Source of the DNA: Chthonomonadaceae bacterium
Lineage (GTDB): Bacteria; Armatimonadota; Chthonomonadetes; Chthonomonadales; Chthonomonadaceae
Assembly: GCA_027450145.1 (NCBI GenBank)
Contig: DAIDKH010000018.1
Span: 1 to 60,723 of the forward strand
Length of the DNA: 60,723 nucleotides
Direction of reading: 5' to 3'
Of this stretch, positions 17,576 through 25,804 are shown in pieces. The notes beneath the pieces are model-generated. The model saw nothing but the letters and a program-made list of their open reading frames with translations. It was not told where the DNA came from and did no database searches. Position 1 is the stretch's first letter; each line of letters opens with the position of its first letter. The position numbers were made by a program, and so were the translations under genes.

Positions 17576-18610
17576 CTAAATTCTAGCCGTTAGCTGACCA
17601 CCACAAGACGAACCAGCGCCCGCTGTACACCCAAAACAGTGGTTTCCGGTGGCAATCTCTCGTCCGTTTAGAAAGCGCTCATCCAAATCGTCAATGGTCA
17701 TTGGCAGGGAGTGTAGAGGCGGTAGGTCGAGCATCTGGTTGAAGTCACAGTCGTACAGCCGGCCATCCCACGAAACGCTTGCCATCGTCCGACACATCAG
17801 TCTTTCAACAGCCTCAGGATTAAAGGCAGCCATTAAGGCGTTCTCGTAATCGTGCAGGAGTCCCTCACGCTGTAAATAATGTCTAAATCGTGCAATTGGC
17901 ATATTTGCCAACACAAACAGATTGTTGAACTCCACGCCATACCGTCTCCGAAGCTCAATGCGGTATTCTTGCTCCAACTCATTTTGGTCCCCGGGTATCG
18001 TCGCTCCCGCTGGATTGTAGACCAGGTTTAACGCTAATCCGCTATCCGTTTGGCCGTAACCCACTTCGTTCAGCCGCTTCATGGCAGCGATGCTTTTTGC
18101 AAATACACCCCTTCCTCGCTGTGCATCGGTGGTTTCTTCTGTATAACACGGGAGCGAAGCAATCACCTGGAGGCGGTTATCTCGGAAAAACTCTGGCAGG
18201 TCTTCATTGCCGGGTGTAAACTGAACCGTAAAATTATGACGAACGATCATGGTATTACATAGGCCACGAGCTTTGGTGACGAGATACCGAAAGTTCGCAT
18301 TCAACTCAGGTGCCCCACCCGTTATGTCCAGCGTCGAAATCTTAGCACGCTCCAATGCTAATAACACCTTTTTGACGGTCTGTAGGGTCATCTGCTCGGT
18401 GCGATTTGGGCCAGCGTCAACATGACAGTGACTGCACGCCTGATTGCAGCGCTTTCCCAAGTTAAGCTGCAGAGTCGTAACTCGTGATGCACTGAGCACC
18501 GGCCAGCCGGACTGCGCCAATCGGCTTCGAAACATTGAGGTCGGTTCCCTTTGGCCAATGTGGATGTTCTGTGAAGGCTGCAATTCATTTGCATCTCTTG
18601 TGGCGTCCAT
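17576..18610 (-). CDS. arsS: Arsenosugar biosynthesis radical SAM protein ArsS
   Basis: Radical SAM enzyme with DUF3641 C-terminal domain, reported to add a 5'-deoxyadenosyl group to dimethylarsinous acid on the way to arsenosugars. The 4Fe-4S cysteines are in NLGKRCNQACSHCHVDAG (CxxxCxxC), and the family-specific C-terminal motif is HCFGCTAGAGSSCGG. About 344 aa is the standard length. Cysteine occupies the C-terminal motif; some family members reportedly use selenocysteine. Divergent from two transferases of the same pathway across a 230-bp gap and cotranscribed with the flavoprotein. No arsM methyltransferase gene is seen in the window. Confidence 0.93.
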   Translation of the reverse strand: MDATRDANELQPSQNIHIGQREPTSMFRSRLAQSGWPVLSASRVTTLQLNLGKRCNQACSHCHVDAGPNRTEQMTLQTVKKVLLALERAKISTLDITGGAPELNANFRYLVTKARGLCNTMIVRHNFTVQFTPGNEDLPEFFRDNRLQVIASLPCYTEETTDAQRGRGVFAKSIAAMKRLNEVGYGQTDSGLALNLVYNPAGATIPGDQNELEQEYRIELRRRYGVEFNNLFVLANMPIARFRHYLQREGLLHDYENALMAAFNPEAVERLMCRTMASVSWDGRLYDCDFNQMLDLPPLHSLPMTIDDLDERFLNGREIATGNHCFGCTAGAGSSCGGQLTARI

Positions 18611-18842
18611 AGTCGATCATCCCCTTCAAAAGTTCATCTTTCCCGACATCCATCGAATAAACCGCGTTGATGCGTCATATCGTTCGGTTACTATGTAAAT
18701 AATGTCTGTAGTACATGGACGCTCAATCTTAAGCGACCAGATATATTGAGTGTGCCAGCACGATTCTTTTGATAGCACGCTAATAGACCTGTTTTCTACC
18801 TTAAATTAGTGCCGGCCGACCGGTAGCGAACTCACAACGCGG

Positions 18843-19553
18843 ATGCACACGAACTTATATACAACCCCTGCAGCCATTTTGATGACTAAAATACCTCAGA
18901 GTGGACTTATAAAGACGAGACTAACACCGGATGTAAACCCTGAGGAGGCCGCAGAGCTAGCGTGGTGCTTTCTACGGGATACGATTGCCAAACTGCAACA
19001 GTTGAATGCGGAGGTATGGTACGCAGTCACTCCACCCAATTCTATTGCACTGGTTAAAAATCTTGAGTTAGATACCGGCCGGTTGTTTGTGCAGGAGGGA
19101 GACAACCTTGGCGCCCGGATGAACCATGCGTTCGAAACGGTACTCGGGCGTAATCTTGTTCCGGCGGTGCTCATTGGTTCTGACCTGCCTACACTACCGG
19201 TCGAACATATGGTGAATGCGACACGCATTCTGGAGAGCAAGCAAGCTGACCTCGTGTTTACACCCACTCGAGACGGTGGATTCGGGCTGATCGCCATGAA
19301 CCAACCGTGGCCAGCACTAATGGACTGCGTGGAGTGGAGTGCTGAGACTACACTTCAGCAAGTACTGACACGTGCGCGCATGCTTCGACTGCGATACACA
19401 CTGCTGCCGGAATGGTACGATATCGACGTGGTCGAGGATCTTGTCACTCTTCGTGCTGAACTGGAATCGAATGAGGCCGCTCGAAACGGAGCGCCCAATA
19501 CCTGGAGGTGGATGGCCCGTTATGAGGATCGCTGTAGTCATCCCAACCCTTAA
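18843..19553 (+). CDS. TIGR04282-type arsenosugar-associated glycosyltransferase
   Basis: Protein of 236 aa, the rSAM/selenodomain-associated transferase 1 family (DUF2064). Recognisable motifs: MTKIPQSGLIKTRLTPDV near the N-terminus (nucleotide-binding region, usually P..G..KTRL), VLIGSDLPTLPVEH (metal-binding Asp) and FTPTRDGGFGLIAMN. The fold is GT-A-like. It overlaps the next transferase by 32 nt, so the pair is coupled, and both lie divergent from arsS. The predicted role is sugar or nucleotide-sugar handling in arsenosugar synthesis. Confidence 0.88.
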   Translation: MHTNLYTTPAAILMTKIPQSGLIKTRLTPDVNPEEAAELAWCFLRDTIAKLQQLNAEVWYAVTPPNSIALVKNLELDTGRLFVQEGDNLGARMNHAFETVLGRNLVPAVLIGSDLPTLPVEHMVNATRILESKQADLVFTPTRDGGFGLIAMNQPWPALMDCVEWSAETTLQQVLTRARMLRLRYTLLPEWYDIDVVEDLVTLRAELESNEAARNGAPNTWRWMARYEDRCSHPNP

Positions 19554-20214
19554 CGAAGAACGAGCGCTGCCTCACACGCTTCGAAACGTGGCTAAAGTAA
19601 TGCCCGGTGCAACCGTGATCATCGCAGATGGAGGCAGCACCGATGGAACGCGCGCGATAGTTGAACAGTGCGGATTAACTCGACTATTTATGATTGACGC
19701 AACCCGTGGCCGTGGCAGTCAAATGAACGCAGGAGCTGCCCTAGCCAGCGATGACATACTGTTATTTCTCCACGCAGATACGCAGTTGCCCGCTGCAGCG
19801 GTGAAGTCCATTCTCGATGCCATGGAGGATCACAACGCTGTTGGCGGCTTTTTCAGGATCGCTTTTTCCCCAGCCACACCTTTCACATCGCTTTATGCAT
19901 GGTTATATAACACGCGCAGCATAAGCAGCCTTTGTTACGGAGATGCAGCGATCTTTGTGCGCCGCGAAATTTTTGACGAACTTGGTGGCTACAAGAATGA
20001 ACTGCTCATGGAGGATCTCGATCTCGTGTTACGGCTTCGAAAACGCGGCCGGCTGATGTACATTCGTGAGTGCGCAGTCACCACATCATCGCGTCAGTTT
20101 CCCACCACCTGGAGCAGCATTAAGATGGCAGGGATATGGTTGGTTTTACCTATCTTGTATGCTATGGGTGTTTCGCAGCGGCAGCTAGCAAGACTCTATC
20201 CCACCGCTCGCTAA
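19522..20214 (+). CDS. TIGR04283-type arsenosugar biosynthesis glycosyltransferase (GT2)
   Basis: Family 2 glycosyltransferase of 230 aa. RIAVVIPTLNEERALPHTL begins the Rossmann-like domain, ADGGSTDGTRAI and RGRGSQMNAGAALA follow, LLFLHADTQLP carries the DxD-like motif, and the C-terminus has FGGY-type recognition elements (FDELGGYKNELLMEDLDL) and a hydrophobic helix near the end. The ATG at 19522 is internal to the upstream transferase frame; GGAGG lies 13 nt upstream. Partner of the preceding gene, completing the ArsS-associated set. Confidence 0.9.
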   Translation: MRIAVVIPTLNEERALPHTLRNVAKVMPGATVIIADGGSTDGTRAIVEQCGLTRLFMIDATRGRGSQMNAGAALASDDILLFLHADTQLPAAAVKSILDAMEDHNAVGGFFRIAFSPATPFTSLYAWLYNTRSISSLCYGDAAIFVRREIFDELGGYKNELLMEDLDLVLRLRKRGRLMYIRECAVTTSSRQFPTTWSSIKMAGIWLVLPILYAMGVSQRQLARLYPTAR

Positions 20215-20319
20215 AGTCCGATGGCCAGTGGAAAGTACCTAAGCCTGCAAACGTCTAAGAAATGCACGCTCATAGCACTCCATAACCGAACATAACACAC
20301 GGCGCTCCTGTCGACAATC

Positions 20320-20349
20320 TTGACAGTACGCGCAGGGTTACGGTATATT
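20320..20349 (+). promoter_or_regulatory. Predicted sigma-70-type promoter of rpmB
   Basis: TTGACA (20320-20325), an 18-bp spacer, then TATATT (20344-20349), about 58 bp upstream of the rpmB start. The -35 is a consensus match. Confidence 0.65.
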
Positions 20350-20406
20350 ATCCCAACGGGCGAACATGACCGAATGGTTTTCGCCGTCTCAATACAGGAG
20401 AAAGCC

Positions 20407-20682
20407 ATGTCCAGGGTTTGCGAGATATCTGGTGTTGGTCCCATGAAAGGCCATCGACGGCGTCACCCACATAGTGGCGCGTGGAACCTTCGAGCACCTA
20501 AAAAGAACCACACGTTTCTACCCAACCTTCAAACAGTGACGATACGCACTCCAGAAGGTAAAGTTCGGCTTAAGGTTACGACCAGTGTAATGTCAAGTCC
20601 GGAATTTCAGGATTATTGCGCTGGTGTGAAGCCATTGCCGGCACATCTCAAGAAGGGCTCACAGCATCACCTTAAGAAGTGA
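20407..20682 (+). CDS. rpmB: 50S ribosomal protein bL28
   Basis: Large-subunit ribosomal protein of 91 aa. MSRVCEISGVGPMKGH is the typical start (a SRVCEITGKRP-like pattern) and FLPNLQTVTIRTPEGKVRLKVTTS the typical centre. Only one Cys is seen near the N-terminus, so it is a zinc-free (C-minus) form. AGGAG lies 6 nt before the ATG. It is monogenic, flanked by a strong promoter and a terminator hairpin. Confidence 0.96.
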   Translation: MSRVCEISGVGPMKGHRRRHPHSGAWNLRAPKKNHTFLPNLQTVTIRTPEGKVRLKVTTSVMSSPEFQDYCAGVKPLPAHLKKGSQHHLKK

Positions 20683-20704
20683 AAGTGGTACCTTAAGATT
20701 TGCA

Positions 20705-20737
20705 AAGGGGCTGCTCTTATTACAAGAGCAGCCCCTT
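20705..20737. terminator. Bidirectional intrinsic terminator
   Basis: Perfect 14-bp inverted repeat AAGGGGCTGCTCTT / AAGAGCAGCCCCTT around a 5-nt loop, between the convergent rpmB and thioredoxin-like genes. The A/T ends give short U-runs on both strands. Confidence 0.85.
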
Positions 20738-20739
20738 CT

Positions 20740-21015
20740 CTATTTAATCGTAGCCTCGCCTTCCGCACGCGCGTGCTTAAGCGCCTCCATTAGCTCATCA
20801 TCTGCAGGTTCCACGAGCACTCTCCTGCCACCCGAGGTATCTATCACAATGGTCGGGACTTTACCGGACCCACCGTTGACATTGCGCATCGCGACTTCAG
20901 CGTCCTCGGTTTCGTCAATGTCAATCAGCGAATACTCCACACCCGCCTGCTGCAGTACCCTTAAGGATCGTACACAATCCGGGCACCAGTCTGTCATGTA
21001 TCCCAATACTCTCAT
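20740..21015 (-). CDS. Thioredoxin/glutaredoxin-like protein with CPDC motif
   Basis: Small redox protein of 91 aa starting VLGYMTDWCPDCVRS, with the CxxC active site (Cys11, Cys14) and a cis-Pro segment GKVPTIVI. The length and layout match NrdH/glutaredoxin-like proteins of the TDWCPDC type. It starts 16 nt after the end of the zinc-ribbon protein, so the two are probably cotranscribed. No signal peptide; cytosolic. Confidence 0.88.
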   Translation of the reverse strand: MRVLGYMTDWCPDCVRSLRVLQQAGVEYSLIDIDETEDAEVAMRNVNGGSGKVPTIVIDTSGGRRVLVEPADDELMEALKHARAEGEATIK

Positions 21016-21031
21016 GATTAGCTTTTCACTT

Positions 21032-21808
21032 TCAGTGCACTTCTTCGAGTCTAAGCTTCGCGCCAAGCTGCCGCAAACTCTCTGCAAGATTATCGGCTTC
21101 TCCTATAGGTATGTCATAGGCAACTACGAGTGGAGCCGACTCACTTACGGTCTGCAGCATCGTGCGTAGTTCAGCAGCGCTCGTACCCCGTATTTCCCGC
21201 TGCAAGAGCAGAGCAAGTTGATCGGAACGGGATGCGTCGTACCCTACTATTGATACGCTCTGATTAGGCCCACCAAGCAGCATGCCTCCCGGAAAAGTGG
21301 AGGGGACTTTTGGTGCAAACTCGTTTGTTGCTTCCATCTGCTTTAGATCCATCACATGGTTGCATCTGTCACACACCATCTTCTCCGCCCCAACCCAAAC
21401 TTTATGTTCAACATGGCACCCTGCACATGTCACCGTTTTGAGAGGCGCTAGAACGCCGTTCTCAAAATGAATTTGCCTGCGGCAATGCTCGCAGTCAAAG
21501 TTCGTGGTTGGCCTGGCTAGAAGCTGGTTTAGTCCATCGCAATAAGGACAACGGAACGGAATTCCCTTGCGGGCCTTAACCTTGCCTAGGCGTACAAGCG
21601 ACGTAACCATGAACACTCCGCCAACCACCGCAGCGATAGATAGCGCGGCCCCGGCAAAGAGCATAGAAGAACCAGTAAGGCTCAGGTGCATGATGTATAT
21701 GAGCAGTAGACATACAATCAGAATTGCCCCACCTCGGCCCGCCATCGAAACCGCGTCTGCAACCTGCTCTTCCTGCCAGTCTACAAGCCTAACAGTCGGT
21801 TCAGCCAT
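21032..21808 (-). CDS. Membrane protein with zinc ribbons and an L7/L12-like C-terminal segment
   Basis: Protein of about 258 aa. Two hydrophobic helices lie near the N-terminus (GAILIVCLLLIYIMHL and AALSIAAVVGGVFMVTSL). Four CxxC knuckles follow: CPYC, CEHC, CAGC and CDRC, forming two zinc ribbons. The last about 65 residues (DQLALLLQREI to LRQLGAKLRLEE) look like the ribosomal bL12 C-terminal fold, where a Glu/Lys helix ends in GAKVEL. The start at 21808 is chosen; an upstream TTG is possible. Probably cotranscribed with the thioredoxin-like gene. Function unknown. Confidence 0.55.
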   Translation of the reverse strand: MAEPTVRLVDWQEEQVADAVSMAGRGGAILIVCLLLIYIMHLSLTGSSMLFAGAALSIAAVVGGVFMVTSLVRLGKVKARKGIPFRCPYCDGLNQLLARPTTNFDCEHCRRQIHFENGVLAPLKTVTCAGCHVEHKVWVGAEKMVCDRCNHVMDLKQMEATNEFAPKVPSTFPGGMLLGGPNQSVSIVGYDASRSDQLALLLQREIRGTSAAELRTMLQTVSESAPLVVAYDIPIGEADNLAESLRQLGAKLRLEEVH

Positions 21809-21844
21809 ATTACACCGTGCCCCCACCAATTTTGTTGTCTGCAA

Positions 21845-22239
21845 GTATAAGTTATTAACTCAATCCTGTCAATAGGTTTGGCAATAACTCCGATGTGGGC
21901 ATGCGGGCAGGAACTGCACGCAATTGTTTGCGCTCTACATATCGAAATACGCGCGGGATGTGGGCCAAAACAACCTTGCGTCCAGGTTGCTTGTTTTGAA
22001 GCGAACAATGTCAACCCGGCTTGGTCGACGTCAAAACGTCCGCGGTGTTCCAATTCACTTTGGCTGCCTCTGTAAACTAATCGTATGTGCAATTCCCAAG
22101 CAACAGTACTCTAGCAACACAACACATGTATATTGTAGTCCTGCTACATGCATAAAAATACAAGTAATTATGCGATTTAATCACAAATGTAATGACAATC
22201 ATAACATCGGTTCGAATATGGTGTTGCATCGCCGTACAC
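21845..22239. other. Intergenic region without recognised gene
   Basis: About 400 bp between the divergent zinc-ribbon protein and MFS gene. Open frames here have no ribosome site, signal or family signature. I see nothing beyond the MFS promoter at its right edge. Confidence 0.4.
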
Positions 22240-22268
22240 TTGACTCACGTATAAATACGTGATAAGAT
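22240..22268 (+). promoter_or_regulatory. Promoter with palindromic operator in the spacer; probable leaderless start
   Basis: TTGACT (22240-22245), a 17-bp spacer and TAAGAT (22263-22268). The spacer is almost filled by the palindrome TCACGTATAAATACGTGA (22245-22262, 8-bp arms, central AA), a likely repressor operator. The -10 ends 6 nt before the MFS ATG at 22275, so transcription should start at or next to the A of the start codon. No ribosome site is visible. Confidence 0.6.
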
Positions 22269-22274
22269 TCTCTT

Positions 22275-23555
22275 ATGAGTTCAACACACATTCCCGATTC
22301 AAGATCCAAGCCTGGCTTGACACGTGACCAGCGCGTTGCAGGTATCGCCGCATGGATGGGTTGGCTGTTCGATGGGCTGGATGGCTACCTGTACGTTCTG
22401 GTAGCAGTTCCCTTCGTCATGGAATTGCAGCACGCTACCAAGTCTAGCAGCGACGTATTGCATCACGCTGCGTACATACAGGCCGCGTTTCTGGTTGGGT
22501 GGGCGCTTGGGGGTACGGTATTTGGGCGCATAGGAGACCGACTGGGTCGCAGTCGGACGCTGTCACTCACCATCCTGATGTATGCCCTGTGTACAGGCTT
22601 GTCGGCACTGTCAACGAGTTGGCAGATGCTCCTGGTACTTCGCTTTCTCGCGGCACTCGGAATCGGTGGCGAATGGGCTGCCGGCGCATCACTGGTGAGC
22701 GAAACCTGGCCAGTTCCCTGGAGGCCATGGGCGGGAGCCGCCCTTCAGTCTGCATTCCAATGCGGTTTGCTTATTGCCGGTGTCGTAGGTACGCTCTTCG
22801 CGGGACACGTGCGATGGGTATTTCTCTGCGGAGCTCTACCGGCACTTCTCGTATTCTGGTTACGCAAGAACGTACCAGAAACCGCTGAGTGGCAGCATGC
22901 CGTAAAAAAAGAGACAAAGCCCGATATGCTCGACCTCTTTCGCATGCCTGTACTCCCCACTACCATTATCACAATTGCCGTCTGTTCCCTGGCCCTTACA
23001 ACCACGTGGGCCTACATCTTTTGGTTTCCACAGCAGCTCATGCACTTACCAGACATCAAGAACTGGAGCAGCACTGAGAAGACTAGGTACGTAGTAGAGG
23101 TTGCTACGTTTGTAAATGTGGTAGCGATAGGTGGTAACTTTCTGGCAGGGGCGCTGGCAAAATTTACCGGCTACCGAAACGCGCTTGTCATTATGTTTAT
23201 CGGGTCTGGCGTATTCCTGTATCTTACATATTTTGTACCACGCAACCATATTGACATACTGTACTGGGCGCCGTGGGCTCACCTCTTTGTTCAAGGAGTG
23301 TTTGGGCTATTCCCACTGCTCATACCGCCTCTGTTTCCCACGTTACTGCGTACTACAGGCGCTGGGCTCTGCTACAACATTGGTCGGCTCGCGGCCGCAG
23401 CCGGAACTATTTTCTTTGGAGTCATGCTGGGCCACGCAGTTAACCTGCGGCACTCAATGCTGTGGGTGGCGGCACTGTACATTCCCGCAACTCTGATTGC
23501 AATGTTTATGCCCGTACCACCTGCTATGAATGGGCAACCTGCGGTCCAAAACTAA
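22275..23555 (+). CDS. MFS transporter (organic-acid/sugar-phosphate symporter type)
   Basis: Twelve-helix major facilitator of 426 aa. The N-terminal helix has WMGWLFDGLDGYLYVLV, with the acidic residues typical of aromatic-acid and sialic-acid/sugar symporters. The MFS signature loop FGRIGDRLGRSRTL follows helix 2, and helix 4 has FLAALGIGGEWAAGASLV, the AAHS/metabolite-H+ symporter pattern. The substrate cannot be read. It is transcribed from an apparently leaderless promoter and ends in a terminator. Confidence 0.88.
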   Translation: MSSTHIPDSRSKPGLTRDQRVAGIAAWMGWLFDGLDGYLYVLVAVPFVMELQHATKSSSDVLHHAAYIQAAFLVGWALGGTVFGRIGDRLGRSRTLSLTILMYALCTGLSALSTSWQMLLVLRFLAALGIGGEWAAGASLVSETWPVPWRPWAGAALQSAFQCGLLIAGVVGTLFAGHVRWVFLCGALPALLVFWLRKNVPETAEWQHAVKKETKPDMLDLFRMPVLPTTIITIAVCSLALTTTWAYIFWFPQQLMHLPDIKNWSSTEKTRYVVEVATFVNVVAIGGNFLAGALAKFTGYRNALVIMFIGSGVFLYLTYFVPRNHIDILYWAPWAHLFVQGVFGLFPLLIPPLFPTLLRTTGAGLCYNIGRLAAAAGTIFFGVMLGHAVNLRHSMLWVAALYIPATLIAMFMPVPPAMNGQPAVQN

Positions 23556-23587
23556 AGCGCCTCCTGAGAGAACTCAGAAGGCGCTTT
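23554..23587 (+). terminator. Terminator hairpin after the MFS gene
   Basis: AAAGCGCC / GGCGCTTT with an inner CTGAG / CTCAG stem and AGAA loop, starting within the stop codon of the MFS gene. A short T-run ends the stem. Confidence 0.75.
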
Positions 23588-23646
23588 GCGGTAGGTGCAG
23601 CACAGTTCACACATTGCACTTACGCAATGTCATTCTTAAGACAGTA

Positions 23647-24057
23647 CTACTTCTTCTTTAACGTTGTAAGGAACGCAACCAGGTTGGAAAGCTCCTTGCC
23701 CTTCACACGGCCCTTGAAGGATGGCATGCGGGAATGGTGGGCGGAAGGATCAAGAATCTGCACTTTGAACCACTGTGCTGTATGGCCCTTTTCGCCGGCG
23801 ACGCCATCCAGTTTGATGCGGCCGCCTTTGCCACCCACAGAGTGACAGTTGGAGCAGCCAACAGTGAAGAACGCCTTCTTTCCTGCGGCAATCTCTGCTT
23901 TGGTGGGAGCTGCCACTTTAGCGCTCTTCTTCATTGGATGCTTCATTTTCATTTTCATCGCACCGTGGTGTGGTGCAGCAAATGCCGCAGAGACAATTAC
24001 CAATGCAGCGAGGCTAAGGCCAAGCTTTGGAACAACGGGATGCAGTGTTCGTGTCAT
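23647..24057 (-). CDS. Exported c-type cytochrome
   Basis: Periplasmic monoheme cytochrome of 136 aa. A signal peptide (basic start, LSLAALVIVSAAFA) precedes a Met/Lys/His-rich linker (KMKMKHPMKK). The heme site is CSNCH (Cys68, Cys71, His72) and the distal ligand Met111 lies in SRMPSFKG. ATG at 24057 is chosen with GAAGGA 7 nt upstream. The Met/His-rich linker resembles copper-handling proteins, so a copper role is possible. Class I cytochrome; redox partner unknown. Confidence 0.85.
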   Translation of the reverse strand: MTRTLHPVVPKLGLSLAALVIVSAAFAAPHHGAMKMKMKHPMKKSAKVAAPTKAEIAAGKKAFFTVGCSNCHSVGGKGGRIKLDGVAGEKGHTAQWFKVQILDPSAHHSRMPSFKGRVKGKELSNLVAFLTTLKKK

Positions 24058-24129
24058 GTTCGGTTCCTTCAAATTTGCGATGTCTAAAGAATGCTGCGGT
24101 GCAGCAGGTCAACCAGTTTAGTATAACCT

Positions 24130-25010
24130 CATTTAAGAGTGTTCGGATTATAATACGCTATAAAATCCAGTAATCCTCCTAAATCTAACACTAAAGTTGC
24201 GATATCGTGACGTATTTCGTCCGCTATTCGCAGGACTTTGCCCAACAATTCTTAGTCCACACAGGTCGTTTGCACCCACTTGGTGTATGGGCGCAGCTAA
24301 CCGATATGCGACGCCGTGGACCGTGCGAAGGGTCTTTTCAGCGTTAAATAGCAGCCAGCTTCGGCCCGTGCGAACAAAAGTTTCTACCACGCGCGCGTTT
24401 CCGAGATAGTTGTAACCCCAAACTTGAGCGAATGGCGGCTGTAGTGAAAAGACGTCCCGGCATGTGACGGTATAACGCCCAACAGGACAAATTTACGTCG
24501 GGTTCAGAGAACCTAGTCAATAGTGAACTTTGTCGGCTTGCTAGCCCAATCGATCATAAAAGCTCCTGATGTAACCGAATTCTCTGCACCGATGGGCGTC
24601 TGCTTTCAAAACAGTAGTTGTAAGCGGGCGATTATTCCGGCAGGAAACACTGGCAACACGATAATATCATCCTCTAGAGCTACAAGCCCGGCTGCAGCCA
24701 TGACGGCTGTCGTCAACCGGTCGAACTCTTTCTCTAATGTTTGAGAAGGTGACGATACACCTGTGTGCCGACTGTGAGGTCTACAATCACCACCAAGCGC
24801 AGCCACCAAGCCGGCCAATTTACCTATTGCACCCGGAAAGCGCTGGCGGAGCAACTGAAACACCGTACGATATTGACAGCGGCGGTAGAAGGTTGAACAA
24901 CCTCCTCGTTGCCCGGGACCCGGTGGATATCATAACAAGGGTGATGTCACCAGGAACCAGAAGTTATTTGCGGAGGCTAGGCAACATTTCTAAGTGGCTT
25001 GAAGATTAAT
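24130..25010. other. Long region with no confident gene; possible decayed gene
   Basis: Nearly 900 bp without a convincing intact gene. On the minus strand, 24863 down to 24513 can be read as MFQLLRQRFPGAIGKLAGLV then FDRLTTAVMAAAGLVALEDD and QTPIGAENSVTSG, interrupted by TGA at 24606-24608. The first segment recalls an ACT domain (R.PG.IGKLA..V..LGGD), which suggests a pseudogene fragment, but no parent family is secure. From 24150 to 24510 I see neither an ORF with a ribosome site nor a known RNA motif. Confidence 0.35.
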
Positions 25011-25014
25011 TTAC

Positions 25015-25044
25015 TTGACACTAACCGTAAGACGTGATTATAAT
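25015..25044 (+). promoter_or_regulatory. Consensus promoter of the CRP-like gene
   Basis: TTGACA (25015-25020), 18-bp spacer, TATAAT (25039-25044). Both hexamers are perfect, giving a leader of about 58 nt before the ATG at 25109. Confidence 0.8.
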
Positions 25045-25108
25045 CATGCTGCTCGTACGGTTAACAGGTGTACGAACGCTCTCGAAATCATCGCGCGGAG
25101 TTGCACAA

Positions 25109-25804
25109 ATGACAGTGGAAATGGAAGTTCTGCCGACCGTCACGCTTTTCCGGAACCTATCCGATGAGCAGATGCGCATGATTGCTCTCAACAGTCGAGT
25201 ACGTTCTTACAAAACTGGGGTCGCCATCATGCAGCAGCTCGACCCTGGGCAGTCCTTCTTCGTTATATTAGAGGGGACTGTAAAGGTTTCGCTCAATCTA
25301 CCAGATGGCAGTGAGGTGTTTCTTGCAGTACTAGCAGCAGGCGATACGGTGGGTGAGCTTAGCCTGATTGATGCCGGCGGCCGTTCGGCTGATGTTACCG
25401 CTCAGGAGCCAACGCGTATCCTGGAGATGGACAGACAGCTATTCGACACACTCCTCGCCTCTGGCGCCGAGTTTCCTAGAAACCTTATGCGCATTCTTTC
25501 GCGACGACTGCGATTGGCCAATGTGCGCATACAGGCCCACTGCACGCTTGATACGTTTGGCATGGTGGCTCATCAGCTACTGGAGTTCGCCGAACTCTAT
25601 GGAACTCCTACGGGTTCAGGCGCGACCTATGTCCCCATTCGGCTCACCCAAAGTGATCTAGCAACGTTAATAGGAGCTTCAAGGGAACGAGTGAACCAGG
25701 TGATGGTCGCCTACAAAAAGAGCGGCATCATCACCGTGGACTCGCGGTTTCACATTACTGTCGAACGCACAGACCTGCTGCGGAAGCGAATCTCAGATAA
25801 CTAA
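25109..25804 (+). CDS. CRP/FNR-family transcription regulator (CRP-like)
   Basis: Regulator of 231 aa with an N-terminal cyclic-nucleotide-binding beta-roll and a C-terminal winged helix-turn-helix. The phosphate-binding cassette is kept: GEL (82-84) and RSA (Arg92, Ser93), the positions that hold cAMP in E. coli CRP. No Cys cluster of FNR type is present. The recognition helix reads LIGASRERVNQVM (about 187-199); Arg192-Glu193 match CRP Arg180-Glu181, which read the TGTGA half-site, while Arg185 is replaced by Gln. The ATG is supported by GGAG 8 nt upstream. The gene ends against the convergent GAF kinase gene. It may control the promoters at 49, 53.5 and 56.8 kb. Confidence 0.88.
   Translation: MTVEMEVLPTVTLFRNLSDEQMRMIALNSRVRSYKTGVAIMQQLDPGQSFFVILEGTVKVSLNLPDGSEVFLAVLAAGDTVGELSLIDAGGRSADVTAQEPTRILEMDRQLFDTLLASGAEFPRNLMRILSRRLRLANVRIQAHCTLDTFGMVAHQLLEFAELYGTPTGSGATYVPIRLTQSDLATLIGASRERVNQVMVAYKKSGIITVDSRFHITVERTDLLRKRISDN

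Noticed and set aside
17576-18610. ArsS as a selenoprotein.
   Set aside because: The C-terminal motif is HCFGCTAGAGSSCGG with cysteines only; the frame has no internal TGA.
21924-22262. A 112-aa frame upstream of the MFS gene.
   Set aside because: No ribosome site, unusual composition rich in Cys/Asn/Arg, and it runs across the MFS promoter.
24606-24608. A second possible selenocysteine UGA in the minus-strand reading 24863-24513.
   Set aside because: No hairpin at SECIS distance after the TGA, no Cys-containing redox motif around it, and the flanking protein matches no known selenoprotein.
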